From NCBI GenBank assembly GCA_964415525.1, contig CAYQAS010000076.1, positions 1 to 20,485 on the forward strand: 20,485 nucleotides of DNA, in the 5' to 3' direction. Positions within the stretch are counted from its first letter, which is position 1. Every line of letters begins with the position of its first letter. Positions 7,190-14,402 of this stretch are shown here, in pieces. The notes beneath the pieces are model-generated. The model saw nothing but the letters and a program-made list of their open reading frames with translations. It searched no databases and had not been told where the DNA came from. Origin of the DNA: CAZPUI01 sp964415525 (GTDB lineage: Bacteria > Acidobacteriota > Holophagae > Holophagales > Holophagaceae). Both the position numbers and the translations under genes were made by a program.

Positions 7190-7800
7190 CGTATTCCGGA
7201 GCCGAGATCGATTGGGTGGAGGCAGAATGGGCCTTCCACCTGCATGGACGCAGTGCCTTTCTGAGCCGTGAGGACTTTGCCCAGCTGATGGCCTGGGCCA
7301 AGCAGGACGTGCCCGCGGACCTCATCGTGAATGCCATGGGGGCCTACTTCGAACGCCGCGAAAAGCAGGCGCGTCCCCGTACCTTCCTGGCGCTGAAGCA
7401 CCTCGAGAAGGACGTCGCCAAGGGCATGAAGCTCCGGGCGGCCATGGCTCGGGCAGAAGATGCGAAGCCCGTCACCGAGGGCTGGGATCGCGTGGCGGAG
7501 CCTCTGCGCAGCGATCCGAAGGCGCGCGCCGCCTTCGAGGCCTGGAAGCGGCTGCAGGGGGCGGCGCCCGCTCCGGACAGCCCGGGCTTCCTGGATCACT
7601 TCGACGCCGAACGGGCCGCCCAGCGCGCCTTTGCCGCCCTGGCGGAGGAGGCTCTGGGGGCCCGTCGCGGTGAGCTGGAGGCGCAGCTCGCCGGGCGTCT
7701 GACGGAAGCGAACGTGACTCCCAATGGCCCAGTGTGGAAGCGCGCCTGGGAACACCACTGGATCCGCATGGTCTGCGAAACCTGGGGGGTGGCACTGTGA
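7186..7800 (+). CDS. Helical protein of unknown function, 204 aa, second gene of the cluster
   Basis: Encodes 204 residues. The ATG at 7186 is chosen because it overlaps the lipoprotein's stop codon (ATGA). No signal peptide or membrane segment is seen. Residues 3-80 (AFHLHGRSAFLSREDFAQLM, then AWAKQDVPADLIVNAMGAYF and a basic RREKQARPRTF stretch) resemble an uncharacterised domain I associate with acidobacterial and deltaproteobacterial proteins: an LS..DW..I..W...GIPL.VVLRGI pattern followed by a basic linker. This is recalled, not searched. The remainder is charged and helical with alanine-rich amphipathic segments. Its TGA overlaps the GTG of the third gene (GTGA). Function unknown. Confidence 0.8.
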   Translation: MTYSGAEIDWVEAEWAFHLHGRSAFLSREDFAQLMAWAKQDVPADLIVNAMGAYFERREKQARPRTFLALKHLEKDVAKGMKLRAAMARAEDAKPVTEGWDRVAEPLRSDPKARAAFEAWKRLQGAAPAPDSPGFLDHFDAERAAQRAFAALAEEALGARRGELEAQLAGRLTEANVTPNGPVWKRAWEHHWIRMVCETWGVAL

Positions 7801-8900
7801 GTTGGCTGGCGGCGCTTGAACAGCCCGGACCAACCTTCCTGGCGGCCTGTGTCCGCCGCCTGCTGGAGCCCGGTGGTGCCGAGGGATTCACGGTGGAGGC
7901 TCTGGACTTCTTGGCGCCCCGCATCGGCTGGTCCGAGTACGGCGCGCATGTACCGCTCGGCTTGGTGGGGTTGCGGTCCGTTTGGCGGCTGCGATCCGTG
8001 CTTCCAGAGGCGAGTTTTCACCGTGCCCTGGGCCTGCAGCTGGCCATGGCGGCTCGGGAGGGCAGGGGGGCGTCGCCGATCGCCTTCGAGCCGAAGCCTC
8101 TGCCGGACCTCTGGCCCGACATGGCCACCATGGGCTTCAAGCCCGTCTTTGCGCAGCACTTTGCGGACCTCGACCAGCGACTCGGAAGCCCCGGGCGCCG
8201 GGAACCCTTGGTGGCGCACCTCGCAGAGCTCATCGCCCCGGATACGTTCTGGCACCGCCTCGCCACCCGGCGTTTGGAGCGGGTGGAGGAAACCTCGGAC
8301 CTCGGATTGGTGGACGCCATCCTCGACCTCGGCGTGGTGGAAGCCATGGCTCGGCTGGTGGCCCATCTGCGGGAGGGGCGGGAACCTGCGGCGCTCCTGG
8401 CGCCCCTCGTGGAGGCGGCCTGCCTGCGGCTGCTGGATGCGGAGCGGGAGCTGGAAGGCAAGACCACCTGGCTGCTGGTCTACTTGGCGGCCCTGGCGGA
8501 GGCTCGGCCTACAGACCCTCGTCCCTGGCTGCAGGCGGCGGCCCTGGTGAATTTCTTCCCAGGACTCGATCTCGAGGAGCGCGGCCAGACCGCTCGTCCG
8601 CCCCGCCGTCCCACCACCCTGCTGGATGCGGTGCTGGATGGCGAAACAGAAGATGCCCGTTTCCTGGCGGAGCAGGGGGGGGCGGATGCGCTCTCGGTTC
8701 TGGCGGAGGCTTCCACCCGCAACGATCCCGCCTTCAACCACGGTCGCCAGATGATGGCGGTGGCGGCGGCGCTGGATCTGGCGCCGCACCTGTCGGAGGC
8801 CCTAGTCGCCCGCTTGGTGGGGGCTCTGGCGAAGTCTCTGGCCCACAGCCAGGGCAGCTGCGATCAGGCGGTGCTGATGGATCGACTGCTGGGCGCCTGA
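7797..8900 (+). CDS. Large helical protein of unknown function, 367 aa, third gene of the cluster
   Basis: Encodes 367 residues from the GTG at 7797, chosen because it overlaps the previous stop (GTGA) and a run of G (GGGGGGTGG) sits upstream. A start further back would overlap the second gene by over 60 bases. The sequence is almost entirely helix, rich in Ala and Leu, with no membrane segment or signal peptide. Tryptophans and histidines recur (WSEYGAHVPLGLVGL, TFWHRL, NHGRQMMAVAAALDL). The helical-solenoid look could fit a scaffold, or an enzyme with buried His residues, but I recognise no family. Coupling to the lipoprotein and the 204-aa protein suggests that the three act together. Confidence 0.8.
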   Translation: MSWLAALEQPGPTFLAACVRRLLEPGGAEGFTVEALDFLAPRIGWSEYGAHVPLGLVGLRSVWRLRSVLPEASFHRALGLQLAMAAREGRGASPIAFEPKPLPDLWPDMATMGFKPVFAQHFADLDQRLGSPGRREPLVAHLAELIAPDTFWHRLATRRLERVEETSDLGLVDAILDLGVVEAMARLVAHLREGREPAALLAPLVEAACLRLLDAERELEGKTTWLLVYLAALAEARPTDPRPWLQAAALVNFFPGLDLEERGQTARPPRRPTTLLDAVLDGETEDARFLAEQGGADALSVLAEASTRNDPAFNHGRQMMAVAAALDLAPHLSEALVARLVGALAKSLAHSQGSCDQAVLMDRLLGA

Positions 8901-9160
8901 CAGGAGGGTGCGTTCGAAGGCAGCACCGCACGGCAGCGCATCGTGGGAACCGATCGCTGGGGATTCGGTCCGTGGACCCATTCCCAAGCGGGAGCGGGTT
9001 TGGAAGCCGGGAATGCGGATCGGATCGGGCGAACGCGACTCCTGCCTGAGCTGCATGAACTTGCCCGGGAAGGTCCCCCTGCCGTTGAAACAAGGGATGG
9101 CGGTCCTGGCGGCCCCATCCCTGTCCCAGGGCGGATCGGGACACTACGCAGGAGGTATCC
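8901..9160 (+). promoter_or_regulatory. Leader region upstream of phosphofructokinase
   Basis: About 260 bases without a convincing gene. It includes an 8-bp inverted repeat (AGGGATGG at 9093-9100 with CCATCCCT at 9115-9122) 38 bases before the pfp start and an AGGAGG ribosome binding site (9150-9155). The first 16 bases of the element at 8904-8919 are nearly repeated at 18383. No known riboswitch is recognised. Confidence 0.35.
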
Positions 9161-10309
9161 ATGCGCATCGGAATCCTCACCGGCGGCGGCGACGTCCCAG
9201 GGCTGAATCCCTGCATCAAGACCCTGGTCTACCGGGCGGAAGAGGAGGGCATGGAGGTCCTCGGCATCCGGCGCGGTTGGGCGGGATTGCTGGAGTTCGA
9301 CCGCAGCGATCCAGAGAGCTTCCAGCGCTGCTTCATGCCGCTGGACATGCAGAACACCCGCACGGTGGACCGCTCCGGCGGCACCTTCCTGCATACGAGC
9401 CGGACGAATCCCGGTCGCGTGCGGACGAAGGACGCTCCCGCCTTCCTGCGTCGCGCGGCGGTGGGGGACGGCCCTCACGACTTCACGCCGCATGTCCTCA
9501 AGAACCTGGAATACCTGGGCATCGACATGCTCGTGCCCATCGGTGGGGATGACACCCTGTCCTACGCGGAGCGTCTCCACGAGGAGGGCTTTCCGGTGGT
9601 GGCGGTGCCCAAGACCATGGACAACGACATCCATGGCACGGACTACTGCATCGGCTTCTCCACCGCCGTCACACGCTCGGTGGAGTTCATCCACCAACTC
9701 CGCACCTGCGCCGGCAGCCACGAGCGCATTGCGGTGGTGGAACTCTTTGGCCGCAACTGCGGTGAGACGAGTCTGCTTGCCTCCTACTTGTCGGGCGTGG
9801 AGCGAGCCATCATCAGCGAAGTACCCTTCGATCCCGAGCGGCTGGCGGATCTGGTGCTCAAGGACAAGCGTTCCAATCCCAGCAACTACACCATGATCAC
9901 CATGAGCGAAGGCGCCCGCATGACCGGCGGGGCGGAGCTGGAATATGGCGACGAGGACGCCTACGGCCACCGCAAACTTGGGGGCATAGGTCAGACCACG
10001 GCGGAGTTGCTCAAGAAGATCACCGGTGAGGATGTGCTCTACCAGCAGGTGTCCTACCTCATGCGCAGCGGCGCGCCGGACAGCCTGGATCTCATGGTGG
10101 CGGTGAACTACGCCAACATGGCCATCTCGCTCATCAAGCGCGGCGTGGGCAACCGGCTTGTGGCGCTGCAGAACGGCACCTATACGAGTGTCCCGCTGAC
10201 GACCATCAGTCAGGGGGTGAAGCGGGTGGATGTGCCCGAGCTCTATGACGTCGATAACTACCGCCCCAAAGTGCGCCATGTGGATGGCAAGCCGATGTTC
10301 CTCTACTGA
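9161..10309 (+). CDS. 6-phosphofructokinase, likely pyrophosphate-dependent
   Basis: Encodes 382 residues; interconverts fructose 6-phosphate and fructose 1,6-bisphosphate in the cytoplasm. Phosphofructokinase motifs are clear: GGGDVPGLN (8-16), GGDDT (128-132), PKTMDND (150-156) with catalytic Asp154, and ELFGRNCGE (194-202). Two residues diagnose the phosphate donor. ATP enzymes have GGDGS and PGTIDND, whereas this protein has Asp131 and Lys151 (GGDDT, PKTMDND), the established pattern of PPi-dependent enzymes. A PPi enzyme would make the step reversible, serving glycolysis and gluconeogenesis. The start has AGGAGG 5 nt upstream. It stands alone, with leader sequence before it and about 190 bases after it. 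Confidence 0.93.
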   Translation: MRIGILTGGGDVPGLNPCIKTLVYRAEEEGMEVLGIRRGWAGLLEFDRSDPESFQRCFMPLDMQNTRTVDRSGGTFLHTSRTNPGRVRTKDAPAFLRRAAVGDGPHDFTPHVLKNLEYLGIDMLVPIGGDDTLSYAERLHEEGFPVVAVPKTMDNDIHGTDYCIGFSTAVTRSVEFIHQLRTCAGSHERIAVVELFGRNCGETSLLASYLSGVERAIISEVPFDPERLADLVLKDKRSNPSNYTMITMSEGARMTGGAELEYGDEDAYGHRKLGGIGQTTAELLKKITGEDVLYQQVSYLMRSGAPDSLDLMVAVNYANMAISLIKRGVGNRLVALQNGTYTSVPLTTISQGVKRVDVPELYDVDNYRPKVRHVDGKPMFLY

Positions 10310-10500
10310 GTTCTTCCGGTAGGTGACCTCAAGCTGTTTTTGTGTAAGTTTCCTAGATTTGTCGACCAGTGTTGTCCGAATGGCTTGGTGTGGCTCGATT
10401 CTTCTGGACGCGATGGCGTGTAACTAGCCAACATGTACCGGGTCTTGTGACCGGATTCAGGCATGTCGCCATCCGGGTGCAACCCGATGGAGACCTTCCC
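10310..10500 (+). promoter_or_regulatory. Leader of the glycoside hydrolase gene
   Basis: Noncoding, lower in GC at its left end. The arms at 10469-10478 and 10482-10490 form a hairpin (one bulged C, 3-nt loop) whose 3' arm overlaps the first bases of the GGAGA ribosome binding site (10489-10493). Such an arrangement can reduce translation initiation. No named riboswitch is recognised. Confidence 0.3.
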
Positions 10501-12663
10501 ATGCGTGGATCGATCCGGACCCTTCTCGTGGCGGGCGCCCTGGGCGCAACGCTGCCCCAGGCTGCCTGGGCTGTGGATTTCCCAGGCAAGCAGCCGGGCC
10601 AGGCTAAGGCCTCGGAGACCGCGGGACAGTATCTGTCCCTCTCGAACGGCGCGCTCTCGGCGTCCTGGAGCATCTTCGGGGGGCGGCTCGTGCCTGCGAC
10701 CCTCAAGGACAAACTTGCGGATCGGGATTTGGACGCGCCCAAGGAGGTCTTCGCCCTGGAATTCCAGGACGGCACGCGCCTGAAAGCCAGCCGCATGAAG
10801 GCCACGGCCTTCAAGGTGGAGCGGCTGACGGGGCGTCCCGAGGCCCTGACGGAGGCCGAGCGCCTGCCGGGTCAGCAGGTGAGCGCCGTGCTCGAGGGAC
10901 GGGACGTGCGGGTGACCTGGAAGGCGGTGCTGCGGGATGGTTCCAACTACGTTCGCCAGCACGTTGCAATCCAGCCTCTGAAGGGCGAGGCGGATATCGC
11001 CAAGGTGGTGATGGTGGACCACTGGCTGCGCGGCGCAGAAGTCGTGGGGCAGGTGGCCGGTTCGCCGGTGGTGGCGGGCTCACTTTTCACGGGTTTTGAA
11101 CACCCCATGTCCACCACCATGCTGGAGGCGGGCAGCGCCCCGAAGATCGTGCCGGCCCCTGGGACCGAGGACGGACCTCTGGCGCCGGACAGCGCCACCG
11201 CCAAGGATGGCCGCGCCGCCGAGCAGCGCTGGGGCAAGGCCCACGCCACCAGCTGGTTGGAACTCTCCCTGCCGCTCCAGCCGGGCAAGACCTTCGAAGC
11301 TTCTTCCGTCGTGGGCGTGGTGCCGGATGGCCAGTTGCGCCGCGGCTTCCTGCACTACGTGGAACGGGAGCGCGCCCACGCCTACCGGCCCTTCCTGCAC
11401 TACAACAGCTGGTACGACATCGGCTACTTCACGCCCTACAACGAAAAGGACTGCCTCGGCGTCCTCAAGGCCTTCGGCACGGAGCTGGTCGAGAAGCGCG
11501 GCGTGAAACTGGATTCCTTCCTCTTCGACGACGGCTGGGATGACACCTCCAAGGGCGGCCAGTGGCGCTTCCACAAGGGCTTCCCCAACGGCTTCACGCC
11601 CGTGAAGGAGGCCGCGGCGAAGATCGGCTCTGAACCCGGCGTGTGGCTCAGCCCCTGGGGCGGCTACGGCCCGCCGCGCACGGCCCGTCGCAAGAGCGGT
11701 CAGGCCGCCGGTTTCGAGACCGTGGTGGATCCCTGGGAAGCGGATCGCGAGTACGGCCAGCTCTTCGCCCTCTCCGGACCCAAATACTACGAGCAGTTCC
11801 ACCGCGCCTGCCTGGAGATGGTCACGAAGTACGGCATGAACCAGTTCAAGCTGGATGGCACCGGCAGCATCAATTCGGTGATGCCCGGGAGCAAGTTCGG
11901 CAGCGACTTCGAGGCCGCCATCTCCCTCATCCGCGACCTCCGCAAGGCCAAGCCGGACCTCTTCATCAACCTCACCACCGGCACCTGGCCCAGCCCCTTC
12001 TGGCTCACCATCAGCGACGCCATTTGGCGGGGCGGCCAGGATCACGACTTCGAGGGCGTGGGCAACGACCGCGAGCGCTGGATCACCTATCGCGATGCGG
12101 ACACCTTCGAACGCGTCGTGAAGAACGGGCCGCTCTACCCGCTGAATTCGGTGATGCTCCACGGCATTCTCTATGCCAAGGGCGCGCACGGCCTCAACAC
12201 CGACCCGGGCAAGGCCTTCACCCACGAGGTGCGCAGTTACTTCGGCACCGGCACCCAGCTCCAGGAGATGTATGTCTCCCACGGTCTGCTGACGCCGGAG
12301 AACTGGGACACCCTGGCGGAAGGTGCCAAGTGGTCCCGTGCGAATGCCAGCACCCTGGTGGATACGCACTGGATCGGCGGCGACCCGCGCAAGCTCGAAG
12401 TCTATGGCTGGGCCTCCTGGTCCACCGCCAAGGGCATTGTCACCCTGCGCAACCCCGCCGGAGAGGCGCGTCCGTTCATTCTGGACTTGGCCAAGGCCCT
12501 GGAACTGCCGACCGGAGCGCCATCCACCTTCACGATCCAGGCACCCTTCAAGCAGCGGGAACTGCCCGAACTGAAGGGCGTCCTCAACGCCTACAAGCCC
12601 GTCACCGTCACCCTGAAGCCCTTCGAAGTGCTGGTGCTGGAGGCGCATCCGGTCCAGAAGTAG
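10501..12663 (+). CDS. Secreted glycoside hydrolase, alpha-galactosidase-like (clan GH-D type)
   Basis: Encodes 720 residues from the ATG at 10501, supported by GGAGA 7 nt upstream and a classic signal peptide (MRGSIRTLLVAGALGATLPQ, cut near AAWA-VDFPG). A beta-rich N-terminal domain (about 40-290) leads into a TIM-barrel-like region: FLHYNSWYDIG (298-308), FLFDDGWDD (340-348), WLSPWGGYG (382-390), NQFKLDGTGS (447-456), and SDAIWRGGQDHDF (505-517). By analogy with GH27/GH36 enzymes, Asp452 in FKLDG would be the nucleophile and Asp506 a candidate acid/base. The C-terminus (about 630-718) is probably a small beta-sandwich. The exact family and substrate are not certain; some relatives in databases carry misleading names such as enterotoxin. 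Likely exported to degrade galactose- or GalNAc-containing glycans. Confidence 0.8.
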   Translation: MRGSIRTLLVAGALGATLPQAAWAVDFPGKQPGQAKASETAGQYLSLSNGALSASWSIFGGRLVPATLKDKLADRDLDAPKEVFALEFQDGTRLKASRMKATAFKVERLTGRPEALTEAERLPGQQVSAVLEGRDVRVTWKAVLRDGSNYVRQHVAIQPLKGEADIAKVVMVDHWLRGAEVVGQVAGSPVVAGSLFTGFEHPMSTTMLEAGSAPKIVPAPGTEDGPLAPDSATAKDGRAAEQRWGKAHATSWLELSLPLQPGKTFEASSVVGVVPDGQLRRGFLHYVERERAHAYRPFLHYNSWYDIGYFTPYNEKDCLGVLKAFGTELVEKRGVKLDSFLFDDGWDDTSKGGQWRFHKGFPNGFTPVKEAAAKIGSEPGVWLSPWGGYGPPRTARRKSGQAAGFETVVDPWEADREYGQLFALSGPKYYEQFHRACLEMVTKYGMNQFKLDGTGSINSVMPGSKFGSDFEAAISLIRDLRKAKPDLFINLTTGTWPSPFWLTISDAIWRGGQDHDFEGVGNDRERWITYRDADTFERVVKNGPLYPLNSVMLHGILYAKGAHGLNTDPGKAFTHEVRSYFGTGTQLQEMYVSHGLLTPENWDTLAEGAKWSRANASTLVDTHWIGGDPRKLEVYGWASWSTAKGIVTLRNPAGEARPFILDLAKALELPTGAPSTFTIQAPFKQRELPELKGVLNAYKPVTVTLKPFEVLVLEAHPVQK

Positions 12664-12677
12664 CGCGACTCTTCACG

Positions 12678-12710
12678 AAAAGGGCTCCGGCTTTCCGCCG
12701 GGGCCTTTTT
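12678..12710 (+). terminator. Bidirectional terminator between the hydrolase and the sensor kinase
   Basis: A 14-bp stem (12678-12691 with 12697-12710, two G-U pairs) has a 5-nt loop, begins with AAAA and ends with TTTTT. It begins 14 nt after the hydrolase stop and 13 nt after the kinase stop on the opposite strand. It can therefore end both converging transcripts. Confidence 0.9.
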
Positions 12711-12723
12711 GTTCGGGAGGCGT

Positions 12724-14340
12724 TCAGCGTTTGACCGCGCCTTCCACCACTTTGCGCAGGTCCTTCAGTAGGTAGGGCTTCTGCAGGAAGCCCGCGAGGC
12801 CCTTGCCCTGGAGCCCCTCCACGCTTTCCGCTTCCTGAAAGCCGCTGGTGAGCACGACGGGAATTTCGGGGCGGAGGTGGCGGATGCGTCGGAAGGCCTC
12901 TCGGCCATCCATGGTGGGCATGGTGAGGTCCATCAGCACCAGGTCGATGCAGGCGCCCTGCTGCTCCACGCGAGAGACGGCCTCTGCGCCATCCTTGGCC
13001 TGCAGGGTGCGGAAGCCGATCATCTCGAGGGCCTGGCTCGTCGTTTCGAGCACGCTGAATTCGTCGTCCACCACGAGCACCGTGCCCTGGCGCTGGTCCT
13101 TGCGGGGATCCGGGGCGCCTTCGAGTTCCTCTGAACTCAACGCGGCCGGGAAGAAGAGCTTGAATGTGGTGCCGCGGCCCGGCTCGGAATAGACCTTCAG
13201 ACCGGCGCCATGACCCCGCAGGATGCTGAGCATGGCCGACAGGCCCAGGCCACGCCCGCTGGCCTTGGTGCTGAAGAAGGGCTCGAAGATGTGGGACAGG
13301 ACATCCGGTGTCATGCCGCAGCCGTTGTCGGAAATCTCGAGCATGGCGTGGGGTCCGGGCTGGATCGGCCAGCCGGGCAGGGTGGTGCGGATGAAGTCTT
13401 CGTCCAGCACCACGGATTCAGTCGTGATGCGGATGGTGCCGTCGCGATCGCCGATGGCGTCGTTGGCGTTCGTCACGAGATTGAGGAGCACCTGCTGAAC
13501 TTGCGTGGCGTCCGCCTCGATAGCAGGCAGGCGTTCGGCGAGTTGCAGACGCACGGCGATGCGCTTGGAGATCACCACGGACAGGAGGTGGTGAATCTCC
13601 TGAACGATCTGGTTGATATGGTGGCGCTGCACGACGCAGCGACCCCGCCCCGAATACGCCAGCATCTGTCGCGTGAGGTCCGAGGCGCGCAGCAGCGTGC
13701 GTTCCAGGCTCTCCAGGTGGGGGTGGGCGGCGGATTCCGGGGACAGCTTGAGCTGGGCAAGGTTCAGGTTGCCGATGGCCGCGGTGAGGATGTTGTTGAA
13801 ATCGTGGGCGATGCCCCCCGCCAAGACGCCGAGGCTCTCCAGCTTCTGGGCGTGCAGCATCTGGCGTTCGAGTTCTTCCCGCTCGTGCTGGGCGCACCGC
13901 AGTTCTGTCAGATCCTCCAGGACACCGAGTGAGCGGCGGGGGCGGCCATCGTGACCCGCCAGAATGCGGCCTCGCAGCCGCGCGCGCCGGGGGGTGCCAT
14001 CCCGGTGCATCAGCCGGAATTCCGCGCTGTAGCCCCGGCAGGACTGGATGGCTTCGAGCATGGTGTGGAGCACCGCATGCCGATCCTCCGGATGGATGCG
14101 CGCCTCCAGCACCTCGGTGCCCAGCCCATGAAAGGCCTCCTCTGGATCCCCGGTCAGCCCTTCCAGATCGCCTGCCCAGGCCACCTGGCCCGTGGGGAGG
14201 TCTTCATCGAAATACACATGGCCAGTCAAGCAGGCCAACAGGCGATGGCCCTGCTCCAGGGGGGTGGATTCCGGGCGAGGGTTGGGCAGGGGCACGGTGA
14301 TGCTCATGCTTGAGTCATCGGTGACTATGCCTCGCATCAT
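12724..14340 (-). CDS. Hybrid sensor histidine kinase: PAS, kinase and receiver domains
   Basis: Encodes 538 residues, with no membrane segment, so a cytoplasmic sensor. Domain order: a PAS-like sensor with PAC end (about 34-148; FRLMHRDGTPRRARLRGRIL, then LGVLEDLTE); a dimerisation/phosphoacceptor helix with His179 in GGIAHDFNNIL; the ATPase domain with N-box Asn291 (NLVTNANDAI), DNGCGM (338-343), FEPFFSTK and GRGLGL (362-367); and a C-terminal receiver (about 420-536) with Asp425/Asp426, phosphoacceptor Asp471, Thr498 and Lys521. All phosphotransfer residues are present. The ATG at 14340 is chosen; Met codons at 14337 and near residue 12 are alternatives, and none has a strong ribosome binding site. 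No partner regulator is adjacent, so target and signal are unknown. Divergent from radA by about 60 bases. Confidence 0.93.
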   Translation of the reverse strand: MMRGIVTDDSSMSITVPLPNPRPESTPLEQGHRLLACLTGHVYFDEDLPTGQVAWAGDLEGLTGDPEEAFHGLGTEVLEARIHPEDRHAVLHTMLEAIQSCRGYSAEFRLMHRDGTPRRARLRGRILAGHDGRPRRSLGVLEDLTELRCAQHEREELERQMLHAQKLESLGVLAGGIAHDFNNILTAAIGNLNLAQLKLSPESAAHPHLESLERTLLRASDLTRQMLAYSGRGRCVVQRHHINQIVQEIHHLLSVVISKRIAVRLQLAERLPAIEADATQVQQVLLNLVTNANDAIGDRDGTIRITTESVVLDEDFIRTTLPGWPIQPGPHAMLEISDNGCGMTPDVLSHIFEPFFSTKASGRGLGLSAMLSILRGHGAGLKVYSEPGRGTTFKLFFPAALSSEELEGAPDPRKDQRQGTVLVVDDEFSVLETTSQALEMIGFRTLQAKDGAEAVSRVEQQGACIDLVLMDLTMPTMDGREAFRRIRHLRPEIPVVLTSGFQEAESVEGLQGKGLAGFLQKPYLLKDLRKVVEGAVKR

Positions 14341-14391
14341 GAGTTCTCTTTTTTTAACAGGTCGAGCTCTGTGCCCATATTGGCGCGGCGC

Positions 14392-14397
14392 TATCAT
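14392..14397 (+). promoter_or_regulatory. Candidate -10 box for leaderless radA
   Basis: TATCAT ends 5 nt before the ATG at 14403, the same spacing as TAGAAT before the gene at 612. No Shine-Dalgarno sequence is in range. No clear -35 box is seen. Confidence 0.4.
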
Positions 14398-14402
14398 GGG
14401 TG

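Noticed and set aside
8864..10279. 471-codon open frame on - opposite phosphofructokinase
   Set aside because: Antisense to a clear enzyme gene; histidine- and valine-rich shadow composition.
10310..10500. Possible cyclic dinucleotide riboswitch before the hydrolase
   Set aside because: Hairpins are present, but the conserved GEMM sequence blocks are absent.
11080..12648. 522-codon open frame on - opposite the glycoside hydrolase
   Set aside because: Shadow of a well-supported gene; repetitive Gly/Ala/Val/Glu composition, no motifs.
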